Below are positions 1 to 5,486 of a DNA stretch of 8,787 bases, one piece after another. Origin of the DNA: Anaerolinea sp. (GTDB lineage: Bacteria > Chloroflexota > Anaerolineae > Anaerolineales > Anaerolineaceae); contig PNNU01000118.1 of NCBI GenBank assembly GCA_013824385.1, positions 1 through 8,787 on the forward strand, written 5' to 3'. The notes under the pieces are model-generated. The model made no database searches. It was not told the origin of the DNA and saw nothing but the letters and a program-made list of their open reading frames with translations. How positions within the stretch are numbered: the stretch's first letter is position 1; each line of letters opens with the position of its first letter. The position numbers and the translations under genes are program-made.

Positions 1-191
1 TGAGCAACTGCGAACAGAGTGTCATCAGTTCCGACCATGACGTTCAAGCCGGGTTTGATTTTTGTTCCGCGCTGCCGAACAAGAATGTTGCCTGATAATA
101 CAATTTCTCCGGCATATTTTTTCACGCCGAGCCGCTGTGCATTTGAATCACGACCATTACGACTAGAGCCACCACCTTTTTTATGTGCCAT
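1..191 (-). CDS. rpmA: 50S ribosomal protein L27, partial (C-terminus beyond window)
   Basis: L27 is a large-subunit ribosomal protein whose N-terminal tail reaches the peptidyl-transferase centre. The translation begins [20 protein letters not shown] and continues with [20 protein letters not shown] and RGTKIKPG, the standard L27 signature. The visible part is 63 codons plus two bases; the family is usually about 85 residues, so roughly 20 C-terminal residues lie past position 1. The mature-type MAHKKGG start is direct: there is no cleavable N-terminal extension of the kind found in Firmicutes L27. The start is only 5 nt after the rplU stop, and a GGAG within the end of rplU serves as Shine-Dalgarno, so the two genes are co-transcribed and probably translationally coupled. 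The truncation is purely a window edge. Confidence 0.97.
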   Translation of the reverse strand, partial: MAHKKGGGSSRNGRDSNAQRLGVKKYAGEIVLSGNILVRQRGTKIKPGLNVMVGTDDTLFAVA

Positions 192-196
192 TCTAT

Positions 197-517
197 CTAC
201 TCCACTGTAATCGATTCGATCAATAACCGGGTGTAATACTGGCGATGACCGGTTTTTACTCGAATTCGTTTCTTGGGTTGATATTTAAAGATGGTCAATT
301 TGGGACCTTTTACATGATCAACCACTGTTGTGGTAATCTTGGCTCCTTTGATGGATGGTGTACCGATCGTGTACTTGTCATCATCCACCAGGAAAAGAAC
401 ATTATCCAAAATCACCTGGGTACCAAGTTCGGTATCAATCATCAGATCCACGTCGATGGTTGTACCTTCGACGGCTCTACATTGCTTGCCGCCACTTTCA
501 ACTATTGCGTATTTCAT
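197..517 (-). CDS. rplU: 50S ribosomal protein L21
   Basis: L21 binds 23S rRNA in the large ribosomal subunit. The 106-residue product starts [12 protein letters not shown], close to the usual YAIxExGGKQ opening. It contains the family's C-terminal signature [17 protein letters not shown] followed by KTGHRQYYT, and its length is normal. A cysteine (residue 13) replaces the more common aromatic after GGKQ. The ATG at 517-515 was chosen because it gives the canonical N-terminus and has a GGAG 9 nt upstream. An in-frame TTG five codons earlier would overlap that ribosome binding site. It is the first gene after the strong promoter at 630-658 and is followed immediately by rpmA, the usual rplU-rpmA pair. 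Confidence 0.97.
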   Translation of the reverse strand: MKYAIVESGGKQCRAVEGTTIDVDLMIDTELGTQVILDNVLFLVDDDKYTIGTPSIKGAKITTTVVDHVKGPKLTIFKYQPKKRIRVKTGHRQYYTRLLIESITVE

Positions 518-526
518 TATCAACTT

Positions 527-530
527 CTCC
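527..530 (-). promoter_or_regulatory. Shine-Dalgarno of rplU (decides the start)
   Basis: Read on the minus strand this is GGAG, 9 nt before the ATG at 517. It overlaps an in-frame TTG (532-530) that would otherwise add five residues, and so argues for the ATG as the true start. Confidence 0.75.
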
Positions 531-548
531 AATCTTCACTTCGCCGTT

Positions 549-579
549 TTCCCGCGTCAATCACGCCGGTTGCGGGGAA
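549..579 (-). other. GC-rich hairpin in the rplU leader
   Basis: In the presumed 5' untranslated region of rplU the minus strand reads TTCCCCGC, a 16-nt loop, then GCGGGAA. This forms a stem of about 7 bp with one bulged C. There is no T-tract behind it, so it is not an ordinary intrinsic terminator. It lies 32 nt or more before the start codon. It could help autoregulate L21, since ribosomal-protein leaders often fold, but I recognise no known leader motif in it. Confidence 0.4.
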
Positions 580-595
580 GTTGGGGATTAATATG

Positions 596-620
596 CTTGT
601 TCCCTTCAATCGAGAACAAG
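596..620 (-). other. Perfect 7-bp hairpin at the start of the rplU leader
   Basis: CTTGTTC and GAACAAG form a perfect 7-bp inverted repeat with an 11-nt loop, just downstream of the predicted transcription start. On the RNA it would be the first structure of the leader. It may be a 5'-stabilising hairpin, part of a regulatory leader with the second stem at 549-579, or a protein-binding site on the DNA. Function is not shown. Confidence 0.4.
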
Positions 621-629
621 GCAGACGCT

Positions 630-658
630 ATTATAAAGGCAGGCCTGATTGCTGTCAA
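630..658 (-). promoter_or_regulatory. Perfect-consensus sigma-70-type promoter for rplU-rpmA
   Basis: On the minus strand the -35 box TTGACA (658-653) and the -10 box TATAAT (635-630) both match the housekeeping consensus at all six positions, with the optimal 17-bp spacer. Transcription should start near 623, giving a leader of about 105 nt before rplU. The spacer contains the 8-bp palindrome CAGGCCTG (640-647). The -35 box is part of the inverted repeat GTCAAT-TC-ATTGAC (654-667). The -35 box is 23 bp after the stop of the coiled-coil gene, and no terminator is visible between them, so some read-through into rplU is likely. Confidence 0.9.
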
Positions 659-679
659 TGAATTGACCTGATTTTGACC
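654..679. repeat. Cluster of TTGACC/GTCAA half-sites around the -35 box
   Basis: On the plus strand TTGACC occurs at 663-668 and again at 674-679, exactly 11 bp apart, about one helical turn. The inverted partner GTCAAT at 654-659 forms GTCAAT-GA-ATTGAC with the first copy. Three half-sites on one face of the helix, overlapping the -35 element of the rplU promoter, resemble a repressor or activator operator. No regulator is identified and the motif is short, so chance cannot be excluded. Confidence 0.35.
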
Positions 680-681
680 AG

Positions 682-1863
682 CTAGTGGATTCTTTTACCC
701 ACGGTTTGAGTATAAGACTCCAAAAGCTCCTGGTTCAAAGAAACAAACCCTCTAATTTGCTTTTGTGTTTCTTCGTTGACCAGGTGTAATGTATCGTTTA
801 GTTCCTGAGACAAATCTTCTAATGCAACCAAACGATCAAGTATTTTTGTTAATTGACGTTCATCTTCTCGCTGTTCTTCTTCACGAGTAAGGGTGTAATT
901 TGTCCATCGCTTTTGATCATCCGCTTTGAAAGCTACCCATTCCTGCCGAAAACGTTCCTCCGACAGTCTGTTCATTTCAGTGATTTCATTGATCCGTCTA
1001 TTAAACCGATCATTGATCTCTTCAAATTCTTGTTGAGAATTTTTAACAGACCGATGAGTTTCTTCCAATTGGCTCAATTGAGCATTGAAATCACCGCCCA
1101 AACCTTCCAACTCAGAAAATCGTTTTTGCCAGGCTTTCCAGGTGTTTTCTTTTTCTACTTGAAGCAGATACTGTTTCTCAATAAATGCGGCCTGGTTTTG
1201 TTTTCTTTCTATCTCAGTATTTTGAAGTTCGTTTATCTTCGTTTCCATCTTTCTGATGGTTTCTTTATGCAATTCAGCAATATTTCGGTCTTCTTCAATT
1301 CTCTTTCGAATTGAACTTGTTTCCAATTGAAGGTCTGAAAGCCGTTTGTTCTCAATGGCCAAATCACTGATAAATGCCCTTTGTTGACGCTGTAAATCAG
1401 CATCATTTGATGCAAATTCTGGCATGGTTTTGGCAAGCTCGTCAATCTTTTGCCCTAACCTTAATGAATCTTCAGTTCGAAGTTGCAGATTCTTCTTGAT
1501 TTCTGCAACCACCTTAACTTCTGTTTGGTATTCGAGTAATTTTTTATAGAGTTGATCTACATCATCCTTGCGTTGTTTTTCTTGTTTAATTATTGCAACA
1601 TTGGATTTCTTTTCAATTTCAGTAATTTGTTTTAGTATTTCAGTCCGGTATGCAGCAAATTCTGCATCCACTTTATCAATACGTGGAGCAGTTTTTTTCA
1701 AGGCCTTAATTTCCAATTCAAGTGGTCCGAACTTGCTATTTTCTTTGGAATATTCCTCCTTCATGGAGGCAAGTAGATCAGAAAGCTCTGCAATCTGCTT
1801 TTTATCTTTTTGTCTTTCGTTATCAAGCCAATTAATTCTTTTTTCCAGTTCTTCGATTTCCAT
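682..1863 (-). CDS. Long coiled-coil protein of unknown function
   Basis: I do not recognise a named family. The 393-residue product is charged and Glu/Lys/Gln/Arg-rich nearly throughout, with no membrane segment, signal peptide or cysteine and few glycines. Heptad-like spacing of Leu/Ile runs from about residue 2 to 240, with a likely break near TMPEFASNDAD (146-156). A second block is richer in aromatics: WKAWQKRFSELEGLGGDF (242-259) and then FRQEWVAFKADDQKRW (305-320). A final helical region covers 330-385. This suggests an extended, probably oligomeric rod acting in the cytoplasm or at the membrane face. The ATG at 1863 has a GAGG 8 nt upstream. It begins 39 nt after the NuoN-like gene with no clear promoter or terminator between, so it may belong to that operon. 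It could be a structural or scaffold protein; an SMC- or DivIVA-like role is not supported by any motif. Confidence 0.8.
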   Translation of the reverse strand: MEIEELEKRINWLDNERQKDKKQIAELSDLLASMKEEYSKENSKFGPLELEIKALKKTAPRIDKVDAEFAAYRTEILKQITEIEKKSNVAIIKQEKQRKDDVDQLYKKLLEYQTEVKVVAEIKKNLQLRTEDSLRLGQKIDELAKTMPEFASNDADLQRQQRAFISDLAIENKRLSDLQLETSSIRKRIEEDRNIAELHKETIRKMETKINELQNTEIERKQNQAAFIEKQYLLQVEKENTWKAWQKRFSELEGLGGDFNAQLSQLEETHRSVKNSQQEFEEINDRFNRRINEITEMNRLSEERFRQEWVAFKADDQKRWTNYTLTREEEQREDERQLTKILDRLVALEDLSQELNDTLHLVNEETQKQIRGFVSLNQELLESYTQTVGKRIH

Positions 1864-1902
1864 GGTTTAAGCCTCACGTTTAGAATCTAGACAAGACTAA
1901 TA

Positions 1903-3297
1903 TTACCGCAAGATAGGTAAATTAACGAACAGGGGCACAAGTTGTCCACTAAAGAAATTTGGGAAAATCCCAAAAATAATTAATACCAGCAGGCCAATAG
2001 ATAGAAAGAGAATCTGAAGAATGGATTCTCCCCTTTGCCAAACCTCATTTTCGGGCTTGGTGATTTGCAGTAGAAACCGTAATACTGAATACAAAAAGGC
2101 GATCAATCCCAACAGCACCCAAACGGCAATCACCGGATTCATTGCAGCCAATTGTTCAAGCAATGCAAGCCGGATCGGGAAACTTCCCAGCAGAGGAAAG
2201 CCTGCGACACATAATAGGCTGGTGATTAATCCAGTTGAAGCAAAAGGGAATTTTCTAATCATTCCTGAAAGATGATCCAGATCAGGAATGATGTCATTTT
2301 GTACAAAAATGGATAGAGCTAAAGCCAACAGAGCAATTGCACCCATGCGCGGGATAAACGAAATAAACAAGGTCATGACACTTATTTGAGATTGTAAACT
2401 GACGGACAACAAAGCAAGACCACTTTCCAACAAGACAGCATACCCCAGCAACCTTCTGCCATCTTTTTCAATCGCCGCCCAAACCCCGGTTGAGACCACC
2501 ATGATCGTACCTACCAAACTTAACACCGGCTGCAGGTATTGAGATTCTCGCAGCCACACCAAACTGGATATAAAATCCAACATAATCAACATAGTAACAA
2601 TTGGAAGTAACCCGAGAATGAAACCGCTGATAAACGGATGAATATCCATTGTCAATTGGGGAACCCAGCTTTGAAATGGAAAAATAGCAAGCCACAGTGA
2701 AAAACCAATCCCGAGAAACAAGACAGCTTGGAGTAAACGCGTTGTGTCTGATGGACTGGCTTGAATTCCGCCTAACAACCATCCACCAAAAAGGATCAAC
2801 GGCATGGCCAGGGATTGAAATACAATGAACCTCAATACACCCTTCCCAGGGGGAGCCCCGGGTATCAATAATAACGGAATCGAAACCAGAATTGCGATTT
2901 CAACCAGAATGGCGGAGTACAGAAAAGGTTCAACTGCCAGGGCAGCCGTAAAAATAGAAATAATTGCCAGCCCAAATGGGATGAAACGAGAGGAAATCCG
3001 CGTGATACTCGCGCCGCCAAACCATAAGGCGGCAAAAAAATAAAGGAAGGTTAAGAAGTACTTATCTTGATTTCCGAGAGAAAACGATCTGCCAAAAATG
3101 GCGAGAGTCGTTTTTATCTCTATTGATGCCGGACCAATTTTCCAAACTGCACCAAAATCCTGAAAAAAGGCAAACAACATCAAGATTATTGAGGTTGATA
3201 TGCTTATGGCAACCAACCATCGTTTTCGTTTCTGAAAGAAATATAGAAGGAGTGATAAGAGGAATGGAAAAACGATGTAGATAATCGGAGTGCTCAT
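1903..3297 (-). CDS. NuoN/NuoM-like (antiporter-type) membrane subunit
   Basis: This is a very hydrophobic 464-residue protein with about 14 predicted membrane helices, matching the proton-conducting transporter fold of NuoL/M/N, MrpA/D and HyfB/D/F. Family-like landmarks occur in order. The TM5-type glutamate is in SAILVEIAIL (Glu133). FPFQSWVPQL (206-215) corresponds to the canonical PFHxWxPD after TM7. RRLLGYAVLLESGLAL (281-296) resembles the conserved helix with a GYSSI-type opening. VAGFPLLGSFPIR (364-376) corresponds to the TM12 AGIPPxxGFxxK. Unusually, the TM7 lysine is absent (GIGFSLWL), no lysine is seen in the TM8 region, and Arg376 stands where the TM12 lysine is expected. Its ATG overlaps the stop of the NuoK-like gene (ATGA), with AGGAAGG upstream. 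It probably forms a complex with the two preceding gene products. The superfamily is reasonably sure; function and ion are unknown. Confidence 0.82.
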   Translation of the reverse strand: MSTPIIYIVFPFLLSLLLYFFQKRKRWLVAISISTSIILMLFAFFQDFGAVWKIGPASIEIKTTLAIFGRSFSLGNQDKYFLTFLYFFAALWFGGASITRISSRFIPFGLAIISIFTAALAVEPFLYSAILVEIAILVSIPLLLIPGAPPGKGVLRFIVFQSLAMPLILFGGWLLGGIQASPSDTTRLLQAVLFLGIGFSLWLAIFPFQSWVPQLTMDIHPFISGFILGLLPIVTMLIMLDFISSLVWLRESQYLQPVLSLVGTIMVVSTGVWAAIEKDGRRLLGYAVLLESGLALLSVSLQSQISVMTLFISFIPRMGAIALLALALSIFVQNDIIPDLDHLSGMIRKFPFASTGLITSLLCVAGFPLLGSFPIRLALLEQLAAMNPVIAVWVLLGLIAFLYSVLRFLLQITKPENEVWQRGESILQILFLSIGLLVLIIFGIFPNFFSGQLVPLFVNLPILR

Positions 3298-3875
3298 TCC
3301 TCACCTTCCTCGAATTCGTTTATGAGCATGAAACTCCCCATTAACGCCACCAACATAGTTACTACGGCCAGCAACCCATTGACGAGCAATGAAGTCTCAT
3401 TTGCAGAAAAAATGAGTTCGAAACCAAAAAATAAAACCAGAATGGCAAGAAATAATTTGTACGATTCGTGTGTTATTCCCAATTGAAAGATGCCAAAACC
3501 AATGAGCAACATGGCCGCAAGAACAATTTCTAATGCGATGGAAAGATAATTGGATATTCTATACACCATAAAAGCTACCAGAATGAAGATCAAGGAAAGA
3601 GCGATTAACCGGAATATAAGCTCGGATTTCGTCTTCTTTTCAGGAAGTGCATAGTATCGATTGATCGAAATGCCCATTACCACCAAAGACATCAATCCAG
3701 TAATCAGTTTCACCAGTGAGAAAGTAAATGACCAGTATTGGGCAATAATTGCAAAGGCAGAGATGTAGAGAACTGCATAAGCAATTAATATCCGGCGCCA
3801 ATCATTAATTATGAAAATATAAATACACGCAGCGGCGAGTATTAGTACCGGGATGAGATTAATCCAATTATCCAT
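3294..3875 (-). CDS. Small NuoK/HyfE-like membrane protein
   Basis: This 193-residue protein has about seven membrane helices. The C-terminal half (about 125-184) recalls NuoK, MrpC and HyfE. It has a helix around GFELIFS with a buried glutamate (Glu153, comparable to the GLE glutamate of NuoK), then a loop and a last helix (LLVNGLLAVVTMLVAL). NuoK's second conserved membrane glutamate is not seen there. The length is near HyfE (about 216) rather than NuoK (about 100). The N-terminal half carries WRRILIAYAVLYISAF and FSLVKLITGLMSLVVMG, which I recall only from uncharacterised Chloroflexota membrane proteins. The ATG at 3875-3873 overlaps the previous stop (TAATG), implying coupled translation. 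A GTG at 3935 would add 20 polar residues inside the upstream gene and is less likely. It would sit between the two large antiporter-like subunits, as NuoK does in complex I. The acidic tail (EFEEGEE) should face the cytoplasm. Confidence 0.7.
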   Translation of the reverse strand: MDNWINLIPVLILAAACIYIFIINDWRRILIAYAVLYISAFAIIAQYWSFTFSLVKLITGLMSLVVMGISINRYYALPEKKTKSELIFRLIALSLIFILVAFMVYRISNYLSIALEIVLAAMLLIGFGIFQLGITHESYKLFLAILVLFFGFELIFSANETSLLVNGLLAVVTMLVALMGSFMLINEFEEGEE

Positions 3876-5479
3876 TAAGGCAGAATATCTCCAATCAATA
3901 TTGAGGATATTAAAGCCAGAAACACAAAAGCCCACAACAAGCCGCCATCCCCTTCAAGTAAATTGACAAAGAACTTCAACGGTCGTGAGAGCAAATCCAA
4001 AAGTTTTCGTAACAGAATGAAAAACCAATCAAACTTAAATATGGCGTTTAATATCTTTCCAGCCAACTTGAAGGGATCCAGCACTCTTTGTAGCGGTGGT
4101 TTTTGCATCAGCCAATCCCAAATTTTTCTTCTCATAACCATGACCATGATTACGATCAAAACAAGACAAAAAATAGGGAGACTCCAATTGGATTCGGTCT
4201 TGATAATCTTGAACCGCCAAATCACAGTAATCCAGGGGCTAATCACTAATAGGAAAAGCCCTGCCGAATAAAACAGCCGCATCCAGCTTTCTTTAGGATT
4301 GCTTTGATCTCTCTGTCTGAGGATATGTTTGACAAAACCAAGGAAAAGCAGGCTGATAGTAATCACAACAATCAATAAACTGAACCAATGCTGAGATTGC
4401 AACTGACTACCCCAGATTGTAGCTGTCGGGGTAAAAGGCAACCCTATCAAACCCAATGCCAGGACCAAAGCAGCGATCAGGTTTACCCTGGATGAATATG
4501 AGTATAAGAAAATAAATCCCCCGGCAGTCAGCATAATTATGCTCAATCCAATCGCTCCCTCAACCTGTCCCAGCAGAAATCGGATGAGAATTAATCCAGA
4601 AAAAGATAACATCCAGAAGGGGCGGCCTGATAATTCATTTTTGGCGCTGATCCATTTGATGGCACCGTAAACCCCCACAATCAGAGCCGCGGCATACAAA
4701 AACCTGGTCAATGTTGCATATTGTTGTTGAGGTTGGATCTGTGTCAGAAAAGCCACAACTGACAAGGGTCCGACAAACCGAAGAATCGTCCCAAGGCTAC
4801 GCCTGATGGGCAGGCTGCTGGTCAAAGGAACATGCAGTGGGAAAACACCCAATCGTAAAGTCGCTCCCAGCAGGATCAACAAATAGACCCCACGTGAGTA
4901 TTCAACGCTGTCTACGATGACTGTATGAAAGTTGGAAAAAATGAGGGCTGCCAAAACTAAAACCGTACCAATTACCCTGGTGATAAATTCAAGTACAACC
5001 GCGGAGTGTACTTTTGGCTGGTCAGTGACTTTGATTAGAATTCCGAATTCGACAATATCAATGATCGTCCAGGTTATGATCACTGCCAAAAAAGTTTGTG
5101 AATAGATGGACAACAATCCGACGGCTGTGAGAGTCATCGAACCTGTCCAGGTGATCAAATTGTTGCTTTGCCCAAACCTGACGGTATCCGTAAAGATCAC
5201 ACCAACCAACAATGAAACAAGCAGAAATGCAAAGATCCAGGTCTTCTCAGAGAGATTGAAAACCAGAGTATCTGTGCCTATGCCTTGAGGGCTCCAATTA
5301 GTGATACTCACACCTTCAGGCAAGACGAACCTGAATACAATTAAGGATACCCAAACAATTAATGCTGCAGCAGCAGCAATTAACCACGTTGACCCCAGAG
5401 ATAATTTATATCGACTTGCCAGAAGGTTAATTCCACCCGCGAATAAGAGCAGCAAAATTATGGGGATTAATATAAGCAT
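3875..5479 (-). CDS. NuoL/NuoM-like (antiporter-type) membrane subunit with C-terminal amphipathic extension
   Basis: This 534-residue protein has about 15 membrane helices and is related to the proton-conducting transporter family (NuoL/M, MrpA, HyfB/F). LLGATLRLGVFPLHVPL (203-219) corresponds to the family's GALxKSAQFPLHVWLP. LIGLPFTPTATIW (344-356) corresponds to the TM12 AGIPPxxGFxxK. Key charges are altered: the usual Trp-Glu of TM5 reads Trp137-Thr138, with Asp141 and Glu144 one turn on. The TM7 lysine is Arg209, Arg234 lies in the TM8 region, and no lysine is at the TM12 site. The WLPDAM part of the motif is lost. Residues 455-508 form amphipathic, basic helices, followed by EGDGGLLWAF and a last membrane helix (512-530), recalling the lateral helix of NuoL. 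It starts 7 nt after the hydantoinase gene with a weak AGG upstream, and its stop overlaps the next start. The superfamily is likely; activity is unknown. Confidence 0.8.
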   Translation of the reverse strand: MLILIPIILLLLFAGGINLLASRYKLSLGSTWLIAAAAALIVWVSLIVFRFVLPEGVSITNWSPQGIGTDTLVFNLSEKTWIFAFLLVSLLVGVIFTDTVRFGQSNNLITWTGSMTLTAVGLLSIYSQTFLAVIITWTIIDIVEFGILIKVTDQPKVHSAVVLEFITRVIGTVLVLAALIFSNFHTVIVDSVEYSRGVYLLILLGATLRLGVFPLHVPLTSSLPIRRSLGTILRFVGPLSVVAFLTQIQPQQQYATLTRFLYAAALIVGVYGAIKWISAKNELSGRPFWMLSFSGLILIRFLLGQVEGAIGLSIIMLTAGGFIFLYSYSSRVNLIAALVLALGLIGLPFTPTATIWGSQLQSQHWFSLLIVVITISLLFLGFVKHILRQRDQSNPKESWMRLFYSAGLFLLVISPWITVIWRFKIIKTESNWSLPIFCLVLIVIMVMVMRRKIWDWLMQKPPLQRVLDPFKLAGKILNAIFKFDWFFILLRKLLDLLSRPLKFFVNLLEGDGGLLWAFVFLALISSILIGDILP

Positions 5480-5486
5480 GGGTAGA

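Noticed and set aside
518..532. Upstream TTG start for rplU giving a 111-residue protein
   Set aside because: The TTG overlaps the Shine-Dalgarno of the ATG at 517, and the extra residues (MEKLI) precede the normal L21 N-terminus.
853..1314. Open frame on the plus strand opposite the coiled-coil gene
   Set aside because: It is antisense to a clear minus-strand gene, its product is low-complexity Phe/Leu/Ser-rich as expected from the complement of Glu/Lys/Arg codons, and it has no ribosome site. The other plus-strand frames in the window are likewise shadows.
3876..3935. GTG start for the NuoK-like gene, 20 codons earlier
   Set aside because: It lies inside the end of the NuoL/M-like gene and adds a polar, non-membrane stretch; the TAATG overlap at 3873-3877 is a better coupled start.
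1903..5479. Ordinary respiratory complex I (nuo) or Mrp operon
   Set aside because: Only antiporter-like and NuoK-like genes are present, key lysines are missing, and none of the quinone, Fe-S, NADH or small Mrp subunits are in the window.
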